Positions 1 through 8,610 of a DNA stretch of 64,000 bases are shown in pieces; positions within the stretch are counted from its first letter, which is position 1; the number at the start of each line of letters is the position of its first letter. Below the pieces are notes generated by a model that did no database searches, was not told the origin of the DNA, and saw only the letters and a list, made by a program, of their open reading frames with translations. The stretch is from Vitreoscilla massiliensis (lineage in GTDB: Bacteria > Pseudomonadota > Gammaproteobacteria > Burkholderiales > Neisseriaceae). The stretch spans positions 186,001 to 250,000 of the forward strand of contig NZ_LN898220.1 in NCBI RefSeq assembly GCF_001457815.1, in the 5' to 3' direction. The translations under genes and the position numbers were made by a program.

Positions 1-1217
1 ATCACCGTTTCCAAACCATAAATGCTTTGGAACTCGAAGGCTTCCGTGTCGGCCGTACCCGTCATACCGGCCAATTTATCGTACAAACGGAAGTAATTTT
101 GGAAGGTAATCGAAGCCAAGGTTTGGTTTTCTTTTTTAACTTCCACACCTTCTTTGGCTTCTATTGCTTGGTGCAAACCATCAGACCAACGACGACCAGT
201 TGATAAGCGGCCTGTAAACTCATCCACGATGACGATTTCGCCATCTTGCACCACATAATGGGTATCTTTATGAAATAAGGTATGCGCACGCAAAGCAGCC
301 ATCAAATGGTGCATCAACATGATATTGCTGCTGGAATACAAAGAATCGCCTTCAGGCAACAAGCCCAATTGGCTTAACACATCCTCAGCATGTTCATGAC
401 CTTGCTCGCTCAAGCTGACAGTGTGATTTTTTTCATCCACCCAGTAATCACCGTCGCCGTCTTCTTTGTCTTGGCGCACCAAATGCGCAGGCACTTGGTT
501 CATGGTTTGGTAGACTTGAATATTGTCGTCGGCTTGGCCGGAAATAATCAAAGGTGTGCGCGCTTCGTCAATCAAAATCGAGTCAACTTCATCGACCACA
601 GCAAAATACAATGGCGTTTGTACGCGCTCTTCAGCAGAACCGACCATATTGTCGCGCAAATAATCGAAGCCAAACTCATTATTGGTACCGTAGCAAATAT
701 CAGAACGGTAAGCGGCTTGTTTGTCCCAAGTTTGCATGTCACTGACCACTGTGCCCACAGTCAAACCCAAGAAGTTGTACAACTTGCCCATTTGCGCCGC
801 ATCGCGAGTGGCCAAATAGTCATTGACTGTCACCACGTGCACGCCTTTGCCAGTCAAACCATTCAGGTACACCGGCAAAGTCGCTACCAAGGTTTTACCT
901 TCACCGGTACGCATCTCGGCGATTTTACCTTGATGCAAGACCATGCCACCAATCAATTGCACATCAAAATGGCGCATGCCCAGCACGCGCAAACCAGCTT
1001 CACGGCATACCGCAAAAGCCTCTACCAACAAATCGTCTAAAGAGCTGCCTTCCGCCAAGCGCTGTTTGAACTCCGCCGTTTTGGCTTGTAATTCTTCATC
1101 ACTCAAAGCCTGCATTTGTGGCTCTAATGCATTGATTTTTGCCACTTCTTTACGATACTGTTTCAATAAACGGTCGTTGCGGCTACCAAACACTTTCTTG
1201 GCAAGACTGGTCAACAT
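1..1217 (-). CDS. secA: Preprotein translocase ATPase SecA (5' part only)
   Basis: SecA is the ATPase motor that pushes unfolded preproteins through the SecYEG channel at the inner membrane. The gene runs off the left edge, so only the N-terminal 405 residues (of about 900) are present. Read on the minus strand from the ATG at 1217, the protein shows the Walker A motif MRTGEGKT near residues 102-109, the DEAD-like VVDEVDSILIDEAR stretch at about 207-220 and the SecA signature FGFDYLRDNM just before it. An AAGGA ribosome site lies about 11 bases upstream of the ATG. An uptake word sits inside the gene at 207-217. It is divergent from the DUF721 gene, with a 167-base shared upstream region. Confidence 0.97.
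   Translation of the reverse strand, partial: MLTSLAKKVFGSRNDRLLKQYRKEVAKINALEPQMQALSDEELQAKTAEFKQRLAEGSSLDDLLVEAFAVCREAGLRVLGMRHFDVQLIGGMVLHQGKIAEMRTGEGKTLVATLPVYLNGLTGKGVHVVTVNDYLATRDAAQMGKLYNFLGLTVGTVVSDMQTWDKQAAYRSDICYGTNNEFGFDYLRDNMVGSAEERVQTPLYFAVVDEVDSILIDEARTPLIISGQADDNIQVYQTMNQVPAHLVRQDKEDGDGDYWVDEKNHTVSLSEQGHEHAEDVLSQLGLLPEGDSLYSSSNIMLMHHLMAALRAHTLFHKDTHYVVQDGEIVIVDEFTGRLSTGRRWSDGLHQAIEAKEGVEVKKENQTLASITFQNYFRLYDKLAGMTGTADTEAFEFQSIYGLETV
207..217 (+). repeat. Uptake-like word, inside secA
   Basis: Exact GCGGCCTGTAA with the preferred flanks AA...A (AAGCGGCCTGTAAA at 205-218). Confidence 0.7.
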
Positions 1218-1384
1218 ATAATCGGCATCCTTCGCTCTCACGCGAGTGAAAATTAAAATCTCATGAATCGCTCATTCTAGCACACGCGGCTTCTCAGCGT
1301 CACCGCACGCACTTGTATCAGCTGCTTATATTAGATGATAGTATGGTGTTAAAGTAATCATATTCAAGTCGGATATTCATAAAA

Positions 1385-1810
1385 ATGAACATACAGCATT
1401 GGAGTCGGCAAAATCGCCCATTGCAGCGCTTGTTGCAACAACAACAACAATGGCAACGGCTGCAAGGCTATATCAGCCAAAAACTACCGCGCAACCTCAG
1501 TGCGCATTGTTCGGTAGTCTGCATCAATGACCAAGGTTTGCTGGTGGTCTTTGCCCACAATCATCTGGTTGCGGGCAGATTGAAAATGTTATTGCCAGTG
1601 CACTTGACTGCTCTACAACAACTCGACTCTAATATCCGCGGCATAGAAATCAAATTGCGGCCTGTAAACCAGCCTAAGCCTAAGCAGATTCAACGCCAAT
1701 TCAGCACCGAAGCCTTAAACAGCTTTGATGATGCCGCCGAGAAAGTGGCGCATCACACTGAATTGGCGGCGACGTTGCAACGCTTTGCCAGCCGCCGCCG
1801 CAAACCGTGA
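1385..1810 (+). CDS. dciA: DUF721 protein, probable replicative helicase loader DciA
   Basis: A 141-residue basic protein. Residues about 40-95 fit the DUF721 fold: a CSVVCINDQGLLVVF strand, then AGRLKMLLPVHLTALQQ, then IRGIEIKLRPV. DUF721 proteins include DciA, which helps load the DnaB helicase in bacteria that lack DnaC. The neisserial genome layout places a DUF721 gene divergent from secA, as here. The N-terminus carries a polyglutamine run (QQQQQQ-type, around residues 18-22). No good ribosome site precedes the ATG, so translation may be weak or the start may differ. An uptake word is embedded at 1657-1667. The family call is from pattern recognition; the helicase-loading role is inferred from the family. 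Confidence 0.72.
   Translation: MNIQHWSRQNRPLQRLLQQQQQWQRLQGYISQKLPRNLSAHCSVVCINDQGLLVVFAHNHLVAGRLKMLLPVHLTALQQLDSNIRGIEIKLRPVNQPKPKQIQRQFSTEALNSFDDAAEKVAHHTELAATLQRFASRRRKP
1657..1667 (+). repeat. Uptake-like word, inside dciA
   Basis: Exact GCGGCCTGTAA, followed by A. Confidence 0.65.
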
Positions 1811-1847
1811 AACATTGATAATAATAGACGAGTAGAAGGAAACACCG

Positions 1848-3866
1848 ATGCAAGCTTCTTTATTGGACACGCCATTGCAAGTGAGCGGCCATGTATTGCG
1901 CAACCGTGTCATCATGGGCTCCATGCACACTGGCTTTGAGGAACATCCTGAGGGCAATGAACATTTGGCCGCTTTTTACCAAGCGCGTGCCAAAGGCGGT
2001 GTGGCCTTAATCATCACCGGCGGGATTTCGCCCAATGCCGATGGCGTGGTCACCGATGATGGGGCCAAACTCACCACCAATGAAGAAGCCACATGGCATA
2101 AAGTCGTAACCGATGCCGTGCACCAAGACGGCGCCAAAATCTGCATGCAAATCCTGCATACAGGCCGCTATGCCATGATGCGCCAACCGGTTGCCCCTTC
2201 TGCCATTCAAGCGCCCATCAATCCTGCGCGTCCGCGTGCATTAAGTTTGAGCGAAGTCAAACAAACCGTACAAGATTACATTCGCTGTGCCCAATTGGCG
2301 CAACAAGCCGGTTATGACGGCGTTGAAGTCATGGGCAGCGAAGGCTATTTGATCAACCAATTCATCGCCAAACGCACCAACCAACGCGACGATGAATATG
2401 GCGGTAGCTTGGAAAACCGCCATCGCTTTGCCCAAGAAATTGTGGCCGGCATACGTGCCGCGTGTGGCGACGATTTCATCATCATCTTTCGCATTTCGGT
2501 ATTGGATCTGGTTGAAGATGGTTCCACTTGGGAAGACAATCTGGCACTGATTGCGCGCATGGAAGCGGCAGGTGCTTCGATGTTCAATACCGGCATCGGT
2601 TGGCACGAGGCGCGCATTCCGACCATCGCCACCATGGTGCCGCGCGCGGCGTTTAAAGAATTCACCGGCAAACTCAAGCAAGCCAGCCGCTTACCTGTCA
2701 TCGCCACCAACCGCATCAACATGCCCGAAGTGGCCGAGTCGATTTTACAGGCCGGTTTGGCCGATGCCGTGTGTTTGGCCAGACCCATGCTCGCCGATGC
2801 CGAATGGACTAACAAGGCTTTGCAACAACAATCGGCCGCCATCAATACCTGCATCGCCTGCAACCAAGCCTGTTTAGACCATATTTTTGTCGGCAAACTG
2901 ACCTCATGCTTGGTCAATCCATTTGCCTGCCATGAATTGCAGTTAATCCAAACACCCGCAAGCAAGCGCAAAAAAGTTGCCGTCATCGGCGCTGGCCCTG
3001 CCGGCATGGCGTGTGCCAAAACCGCGGCTGAGCGTGGCCACCAAGTGACTTTGTTTGATGCCTTAAGCGAATTGGGTGGGCAATTGAACATCGCCAAAAC
3101 CATCCCTGGCAAACAAGAGTTTTATGAAGCCATCCGCTATTTCAAACACGAATTGGAAAAACTCGGCGTCAACATCCAATTGAATCGCCGCGTACAGGCC
3201 GATGATGTGCGTGATTTCGATGAAATTGTTTTGGCCACAGGCATACACCCGCGCAAAATTGACTTGGACGGCATAGACCACCCCAAAGTCATGACGTATT
3301 TGGATGTCTTGCGCGAACGCAAAGCCGTCGGCGACAAAGTCGCCATCATCGGCTCTGGCGGCATAGGCTTTGATGTCGGCGAATTTTTAAGCCAAGATGG
3401 CCCGGATTCGGCTTTGGACAGCCACTTGTTCCAACAAGAATGGCAGATAGACGCCAGCTTAGAACATGCCGGCGGCCTGAACAGCGCCGAACCGCAATTG
3501 CACCCATCCAAACGCGACATCACCATTTGCCAACGCAAACCCGGCGTGGTCGGCCGCACTTTGGGCAAAACCACCGGCTGGATACACCGCTTAACCTTGA
3601 AAGAGCGCGGCGTGAACATGTTGGGCGGTTTGGAATATGTGAAAGTTGACGATGCTGGTTTGCACATCAAACAAGCGGGTGAAGACAAAGTATTGGCCGT
3701 CGACCATGTCATTATCTGTGCTGGCCAAGAACCAAATCGCGATTTACAGGCCGCATTGGAAGCGTTGGGTAAACCAGTACATTTAATTGGTGGCGCCGAA
3801 ATTGCCGCCGAACTGGATGCCAAACGCGCCATTTTATCGGGCACGCAAGTGGCGTTAGCGCTGTAA
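1848..3866 (+). CDS. fadH: 2,4-dienoyl-CoA reductase (NADPH), FadH
   Basis: This iron-sulfur flavoenzyme reduces 2,4-dienoyl-CoA during beta-oxidation of polyunsaturated fatty acids. The length of 672 residues equals that of the E. coli enzyme. Residues 1 to about 340 form the old-yellow-enzyme TIM barrel (FMN). Cysteines at 335, 338, 342 and 354 (CIACNQAC...C) match the spacing of the 4Fe-4S ligands. A dinucleotide fold starts with VAVIGAGPAG near 380 and a second one with VAIIGSGGIG near 500. An AGAAGGAAA ribosome site precedes the ATG. It sits 37 bases downstream of the DUF721 gene but is probably unrelated in function. Its trans-acting partners are the thiolase and acyl-CoA synthetase genes elsewhere in the window. 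Confidence 0.93.
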   Translation: MQASLLDTPLQVSGHVLRNRVIMGSMHTGFEEHPEGNEHLAAFYQARAKGGVALIITGGISPNADGVVTDDGAKLTTNEEATWHKVVTDAVHQDGAKICMQILHTGRYAMMRQPVAPSAIQAPINPARPRALSLSEVKQTVQDYIRCAQLAQQAGYDGVEVMGSEGYLINQFIAKRTNQRDDEYGGSLENRHRFAQEIVAGIRAACGDDFIIIFRISVLDLVEDGSTWEDNLALIARMEAAGASMFNTGIGWHEARIPTIATMVPRAAFKEFTGKLKQASRLPVIATNRINMPEVAESILQAGLADAVCLARPMLADAEWTNKALQQQSAAINTCIACNQACLDHIFVGKLTSCLVNPFACHELQLIQTPASKRKKVAVIGAGPAGMACAKTAAERGHQVTLFDALSELGGQLNIAKTIPGKQEFYEAIRYFKHELEKLGVNIQLNRRVQADDVRDFDEIVLATGIHPRKIDLDGIDHPKVMTYLDVLRERKAVGDKVAIIGSGGIGFDVGEFLSQDGPDSALDSHLFQQEWQIDASLEHAGGLNSAEPQLHPSKRDITICQRKPGVVGRTLGKTTGWIHRLTLKERGVNMLGGLEYVKVDDAGLHIKQAGEDKVLAVDHVIICAGQEPNRDLQAALEALGKPVHLIGGAEIAAELDAKRAILSGTQVALAL

Positions 3867-3888
3867 GCTGCATGCGGTATAGAAAAAC

Positions 3889-3918
3889 AAAAAAGCCTGC
3901 TTTAGCGCAGGCTTTTTT
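3889..3918 (+). terminator. Rho-independent terminator after fadH
   Basis: A 12-base perfect stem AAAAAAGCCTGC / GCAGGCTTTTTT with a 6-base loop, 22 bases after the fadH stop and ending in a T run. Confidence 0.9.
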
Positions 3919-3994
3919 CTATGGATATTATTGACGGTATTCATTCGCTGCGTATGCTTAGAATATTATTGAGGCTTTCATACTGGATTTGAAT

Positions 3995-4005
3995 TTACAG
4001 GCCGC
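3995..4005 (-). repeat. Uptake-like word, intergenic
   Basis: TTACAGGCCGC, exact reverse complement of the 11-mer, between fadH and the doubtful ORF at 4061. Confidence 0.65.
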
Positions 4006-4060
4006 ATTGCATTTAAAACCATCATCTATGCAGTAATATTTATCTCTTCATTAACAAGAA

Positions 4061-4351
4061 GTGGACTCAAGTGCTGGCAAACCCGTGTGCTGCTATCGCT
4101 GCGCCTCTAACAGCGATGCTCTGAAATCTATTCTATTAATCACCAACTTATTGGTACTTTACGATGCACTGTATTCACGATATGGGTTTTACAATACTGC
4201 TTATTGTTTAAAACTCCTATTTGGTTTTACAGGCCGCTTATCTAGCCTTGACCCAGATGTCTGCATAAACAATATTCCTATTGATACCGATACCATCCAT
4301 GCCCAACTGCGCAATGTCATTGACGATATAAATAACGACTTTGCTCGGTAA
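4061..4351 (+). CDS. Doubtful small ORF, unknown
   Basis: A 96-residue GTG-started frame with only a weak AAGAAG ribosome site. I recognise no domain. It has a hydrophobic middle (LLITNLLVLYDALY) and an acidic C-terminal tail. An uptake word lies in frame at 4227-4237. It ends 10 bases before a bidirectional terminator, as a real gene would. It could equally be a decayed remnant or a chance frame in the 540 bases between fadH and ftsZ. Confidence 0.25.
   Translation: MDSSAGKPVCCYRCASNSDALKSILLITNLLVLYDALYSRYGFYNTAYCLKLLFGFTGRLSSLDPDVCINNIPIDTDTIHAQLRNVIDDINNDFAR
4227..4237 (-). repeat. Uptake-like word
   Basis: TTACAGGCCGC, inside the doubtful ORF at 4061-4351. Confidence 0.65.
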
Positions 4352-4361
4352 GTATCAAAAT

Positions 4362-4389
4362 AAAAAGCCTGCGATTAAGCAGGCTTTTT
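4362..4389. terminator. Bidirectional terminator ending the dcw cluster
   Basis: Perfect 11-base stem AAAAAGCCTGC / GCAGGCTTTTT with a 6-base loop and T runs on both strands, 18 bases beyond the ftsZ stop. It shares its core GCCTGC stem with the terminator after fadH. Confidence 0.9.
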
Positions 4390-4406
4390 GATGTTACCGT
4401 ACAGAA

Positions 4407-5570
4407 TTAATCTGCTTGACGACGGATCATCGCAGGGATTTCAAAGTCATCCAATACCGATTGATCGGCAAAATCGGCGGCACCCAAATTCAAAGCGCGG
4501 GCGCTGCGGCCGGAACGAATCACATTGGGCACTTCGGCACCGTGAGTACCGGTAGCTTGTTGTGAACGCACCATTTTCAACGAAGAAGGCGCTACTTTCG
4601 CTTGTTCTTTCAAACCGGTTGCAATGATGGTGACACGCAATTGGTCTTCAGGCATGTTTTCATCTTCCGCCGTACCGTATTTGCGCTCAGCATCTGGATG
4701 AGCGTATTCGCTCACCACCGACATGATTTCTTTGTACTCAGACATGCGTAAGCAACCTGGAGCGGTGGTGATGTTCACCAACACGCCTTGAGCGCCGTCC
4801 AAAGACACGTCATCCAATAATGGACTGGCAATCGCTTCTTCAGTCGCCAAACGTGCACGGTCGGTGCCACCAGCTTGGGCCGAACCCATCATCGCCATGC
4901 CCATGATGCTCATCACGTTTTTCACGTCAGCGAAGTCCAAGTTAATGATGCCTGGGCAAGTCACCACTTCAGAAATACCGGCAACCGCATTGCGAAGCAC
5001 ATCGTCAGCAGCGCGGAAAGCTTCTTTTACCGTCACGTCTTCACCCAAAGCCGACATCAATTTGTCGTTAGGAATCACGATTAATGAATCCACTTGGCTT
5101 TTCAAACGCTCCAAACCGTCTTTGGCAACCACCAAACGTTTGCCTTCATACTCGAACGGGCGGGTTACCACGGCCACGGTCAAAATACCCATCTCTTTGG
5201 CAATGTCAGCCACCACCGGTGCTGCACCCGTACCAGTACCACCACCCATGCCTGCGGTAATGAACACCATATTGGCGCCATTCAAGGCCTCAGCAATCGC
5301 TTCTCGGTCCTCCAACGCGGCATTTTTGCCGACTTCTGGATTGGCACCTGCACCCAAACCACGGGTTAAATTGGTACCGAGTTGTATGCGTTTAGGAGCT
5401 TGGTTTAATTGCAATGATTGTGCATCCGTATTGGCACTGATGAATTCAACGCCGTGCACAGAGCTGTTAATCATATTATTGATGGCATTACAACCGCCGC
5501 CACCAATACCGATGACCTTAATCACGGCCGGACTTGCTGCTGATTCAACAACATCATATACCAATTGCAT
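4407..5570 (-). CDS. ftsZ: Cell division protein FtsZ
   Basis: FtsZ is the tubulin-like GTPase that forms the division ring. The tubulin signature GGGTGTGA is present (in GMGGGTGTGAAP), as is the early GIGGGGCNAINNM loop. The extreme C-terminus LDDFEIPAMIRRQAD is the conserved peptide that binds FtsA and ZipA. I start the gene at the ATG at 5570 (MQLVYDVVES), giving 387 residues, because AGGAGT lies 7 bases upstream. A longer in-frame start at 5597 has no such support. It is the last gene of the dcw cluster, 104 bases after ftsA, and is followed by a terminator rather than lpxC. Confidence 0.97.
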   Translation of the reverse strand: MQLVYDVVESAASPAVIKVIGIGGGGCNAINNMINSSVHGVEFISANTDAQSLQLNQAPKRIQLGTNLTRGLGAGANPEVGKNAALEDREAIAEALNGANMVFITAGMGGGTGTGAAPVVADIAKEMGILTVAVVTRPFEYEGKRLVVAKDGLERLKSQVDSLIVIPNDKLMSALGEDVTVKEAFRAADDVLRNAVAGISEVVTCPGIINLDFADVKNVMSIMGMAMMGSAQAGGTDRARLATEEAIASPLLDDVSLDGAQGVLVNITTAPGCLRMSEYKEIMSVVSEYAHPDAERKYGTAEDENMPEDQLRVTIIATGLKEQAKVAPSSLKMVRSQQATGTHGAEVPNVIRSGRSARALNLGAADFADQSVLDDFEIPAMIRRQAD

Positions 5571-5674
5571 TTTGACTCCTACGCTGTAGCTGAGCATTTT
5601 CGAGACGATTAATCAGATTATAGCGGATTAAAGTAATAAATCTCAATTGAGAATACTCAATTTAATTAAAATTG

Positions 5675-6904
5675 TCAGAAATTGTTTCGTAACCAGGTTT
5701 TAAAGCGACTGACCACAGATTCGCCCTGCTCTTCTTTTGCATGCACTTCTAATTTACGGGTCTCACCAGTATTGGCCAATTGCAGTAAGCCAATCGCAGT
5801 AGAAAAACGTGGATTGCGCACGCGTTCAGACACGCCGCCCACATCTTTAGGCACACCAATACGAGCTGGCAAATTGAACATGTCTTCTGCCAAGTCCACT
5901 ATGCCGGTTAACATCGACGCCCCACCAGTCAAGACCACACCCGAAGTCAACACTTCTTCAGGGAAGCCTGAGCGGCGCAATTCGTTCAATACCAATTCCA
6001 AGATTTCTTCCACACGCGGGCCAATGACGCTGGCCAAAGTACGGCGTGAAATTTGACGTGGTTGACGGTCGCCCACGCTCGGAACTTCGATCATTTCATC
6101 CAAATCATCCATGGTGGCGATGGCCACGCCGTGGTTGATTTTGATGTATTCCGCCGCATTGTGTGGCGTGCGCAAGGCTTGCGCCAAATCTTTGGTAATC
6201 AAATCACCGGCCACGGGAATCACTGCAGTGTGGCGTATCGCGCCATTGGTATACACGGCGATGTCGGTAGTACCGCCACCGATGTCGACAACGCACACGC
6301 CCAAGTCTTTTTCGTCTTCGGTCAATACCGCATGACCGCTGGCCAAAGGTTGCAAAATCAAATTATCAATGTGCAAACCACAGCGGTTCACGCATTTTTG
6401 AATGTTTTGCATCGCCGTCACCGCACCGGTAATGATGTGCACACGCGTATCCAAACGCACACCACTCATACCAATCGGCTCTTTCACACCCGGCTGATTG
6501 TCGATGATGTATTCCTGTACCACGGTGTGCAACACATTGTGGTCAGGTGGAATGTTGACCGCTTTGGCTGTTTCAATGGCACGGTCAATGTCGGCCTGCG
6601 TCACTTCCCCGTCTTTGATTTTCACCACACCTTGCGAATTCAAGCTGCGAATGTGGTTGCCTGCAATGCCGGTGGTCACGCTGTTGACGCGGCAGTCTGC
6701 CATCAATTGCGCTTCATCCATCGCTTGTTTGATGGCTTGAGCTGTGGCATCAATATTGGTAACCATCCCTGCTTTCAGGCCGCGTGAAGGAGCTTGTCCC
6801 AAACCCACGACTTGAATTTCGCCATCCTCTAATACTTCACCAATCAAAGCGATGACTTTTGAAGTCCCGATATCTAATGCGCTGATGTATTGTTTATCTC
6901 TCAC
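5675..6904 (-). CDS. ftsA: Cell division protein FtsA
   Basis: FtsA is the actin-like ATPase that tethers FtsZ filaments to the membrane. Actin-family phosphate loops are visible: SALDIGTSKVIALIG at the N-terminus and CVVDIGGGTTDIAVY mid-protein. The C-terminus VVSRFKTWLRNNF is the amphipathic membrane-targeting helix. The start is ambiguous. A GTG at 6904 (MRDKQYISALDIG...) has AACAGG 8 bases upstream and is chosen here, while a GTG at 6913 would add three residues. It follows ftsQ with a gap of about 30 bases, so the two are probably co-translated. Confidence 0.95.
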   Translation of the reverse strand: MRDKQYISALDIGTSKVIALIGEVLEDGEIQVVGLGQAPSRGLKAGMVTNIDATAQAIKQAMDEAQLMADCRVNSVTTGIAGNHIRSLNSQGVVKIKDGEVTQADIDRAIETAKAVNIPPDHNVLHTVVQEYIIDNQPGVKEPIGMSGVRLDTRVHIITGAVTAMQNIQKCVNRCGLHIDNLILQPLASGHAVLTEDEKDLGVCVVDIGGGTTDIAVYTNGAIRHTAVIPVAGDLITKDLAQALRTPHNAAEYIKINHGVAIATMDDLDEMIEVPSVGDRQPRQISRRTLASVIGPRVEEILELVLNELRRSGFPEEVLTSGVVLTGGASMLTGIVDLAEDMFNLPARIGVPKDVGGVSERVRNPRFSTAIGLLQLANTGETRKLEVHAKEEQGESVVSRFKTWLRNNF

Positions 6905-6934
6905 CGTCAACACCTGTTTTCGTTAATATTCAAT

Positions 6935-7705
6935 TCATTCCGTTTCTGGCAAGGCGGTAGGCACTTGCGCAGAAGATTGCTGTTCTTTGCTTTGGGCTGC
7001 GGCCACTGCGTTTTGTCTGATGGCAAAACCATCGTGATAACGCAAGTCCACGTATACCAAATTGTTACCCAACGGGGCCAAATCACGGCGCCAATAGGTT
7101 AAAAACCGCTGCAGACGCTCTTGTAAATCGCGTCGACCCAATTTCAACACCACGCCATTGCTCAACACCAAAGTCCAAGCACCGCGCTCACTGACATCAA
7201 TTTGCTTGATGCCCATTTGCTGTTGTTTCAACATCGGCGTGACCGCATGATGAAACGCCACTGCCTTAGGCATCATGTATTTGGGGCCACTGAATTCAGG
7301 CAAGGGCTTTTGCGTTTGCGCGACAAACACCAAACCTTTGGCATCGACCAAACCGCCGTCTTTCCAACGTGCTTGCGCTTGTCGCTCAACCACAAACACA
7401 TTCACCGTGTCTGGCCACATGCGTTGCACTTTGACCGACTCCACCCATGGATCTTTCGCTAAAGCCTGTTTCAACACATTCATGTCGGCTTTGAAGAAAT
7501 TGCCACTGATGTTGCGCTGGGCCATTTCCGCCAATTTGGTTTGATCGCTCTCTTCCAACTTGCCATAAAAATGCACTTTTTTTATGGGGAAGTACGGCGA
7601 ATCCCACAGCCATTTGAATCCAGCCACGCACAAACACACCACCACCAAAGTATACAGCCATAAAGTCACTCGGCGTAATGCTTTGGCATCATCCCAAAGT
7701 CGCAT
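6935..7705 (-). CDS. ftsQ: Cell division protein FtsQ
   Basis: FtsQ is a bitopic divisome scaffold that joins FtsB/FtsL to early division proteins. The 256-residue protein has a basic cytoplasmic start, one membrane span (VTLWLYTLVVVCLCVAGF, about 13-30), a POTRA domain beginning with PIKKVHFYGKL and a beta domain with WPDTVNVFVVERQAQARW. The start codon lies 17 bases inside the end of ddl, which implies translational coupling. The C-terminal 25 residues are low-complexity (AAAQSKEQQSSAQ) and probably disordered. Confidence 0.93.
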   Translation of the reverse strand: MRLWDDAKALRRVTLWLYTLVVVCLCVAGFKWLWDSPYFPIKKVHFYGKLEESDQTKLAEMAQRNISGNFFKADMNVLKQALAKDPWVESVKVQRMWPDTVNVFVVERQAQARWKDGGLVDAKGLVFVAQTQKPLPEFSGPKYMMPKAVAFHHAVTPMLKQQQMGIKQIDVSERGAWTLVLSNGVVLKLGRRDLQERLQRFLTYWRRDLAPLGNNLVYVDLRYHDGFAIRQNAVAAAQSKEQQSSAQVPTALPETE

Positions 7706-8603
7706 GCTCTAAGATTTCCAAACACAATTGTGAAAAAGTACGACCCGTTTGCGCAGCGGCTTTTGGTACCAAACTGTGGGTCGTCATGCCCGGCACAGTA
7801 TTGATTTCCAATAAATACAGCTTGCCATCCACGCCACGTAAAAAGTCTACACGCCCCCAACCACGACCACCGATGACTTCAAACGCTTGCATGGCCAATT
7901 GGCGCATCAAGGCTTCATCGGCATCGCTCAAATCGGCGGGACACAAATACTCGGTATCATCGCGAAAATACTTGGCTTCATAATCGTAAAACTCGGTTTT
8001 GGGGACGATTTTGATGCTGGGCAAAGCCTCAGAACCCAAAATACCACAAGTATACTCACCACCACCAATAAAGGTTTCGGCTATGATAGCACCTCGGTAT
8101 TGTTTCAAGTCTTGATACACTGCAGCCAATTGGCCTTTTTCAGTAACTTTCACCACCCCAACGCTGCTGCCTTCGGCGGCGGGCTTCACAAACAGAGGCA
8201 AACCCAGCTTGGCTTCTACCGCGTCAAAGTCGGTATCGTCTTGCAAAACGGCAAAATCGGGCACGGGCAAACCTGCTGCCTGCCAAATCATTTTCGAGCG
8301 CAATTTGTCCATGCCCAAGCCTGAGGCCAACATGCCACAGCCGGTATACGGCAAACCCATGGTTTCCAATACTGCTTGCACCCGGCCGTCTTCGCCAGCG
8401 CCACCATGCAGCACAATAAACACCCGTTCAAAACCGTGTTTTTTCAAATCAAACAAAGATTGCTCTTGGGTATCGTATAAGTGAGCATCAACACCGGCCT
8501 GTAACAAGCCTTGGTAGACTTCATTGCCACTGAGCAATGACACTTCACGTTCACTGGAGTCGCCACCCAACAACACAGCAACCTTACCTAAATGCTTCAT
8601 CAT
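7689..8603 (-). CDS. ddl: D-alanine--D-alanine ligase
   Basis: An ATP-grasp enzyme that makes the D-Ala-D-Ala dipeptide used by MurF. Visible family marks are KVAVLLGGDSSEREVSLLSG at the N-terminus, VLHGGAGEDG, LPLFVKPAAEGSSVGV, and the C-terminal ligand loop LLEINTVPGMTTHSLVPKAA. Length 304 residues is typical of DdlB. AAGGTAGG immediately precedes two tandem ATG codons and either may be used. It lies between murC and ftsQ, as in other proteobacterial dcw clusters. Confidence 0.96.
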   Translation of the reverse strand: MMKHLGKVAVLLGGDSSEREVSLLSGNEVYQGLLQAGVDAHLYDTQEQSLFDLKKHGFERVFIVLHGGAGEDGRVQAVLETMGLPYTGCGMLASGLGMDKLRSKMIWQAAGLPVPDFAVLQDDTDFDAVEAKLGLPLFVKPAAEGSSVGVVKVTEKGQLAAVYQDLKQYRGAIIAETFIGGGEYTCGILGSEALPSIKIVPKTEFYDYEAKYFRDDTEYLCPADLSDADEALMRQLAMQAFEVIGGRGWGRVDFLRGVDGKLYLLEINTVPGMTTHSLVPKAAAQTGRTFSQLCLEILEHATLG

Positions 8604-8610
8604 CCTACCT

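Noticed and set aside
390..1040. 216-codon plus-strand frame
   Set aside because: Lies antisense within secA, whose protein motifs are unmistakable; composition is His/Gln-rich as expected for a shadow frame.
6053..6787. 244-codon plus-strand frame
   Set aside because: Antisense to ftsA; His-rich, no recognisable domain, no ribosome site.
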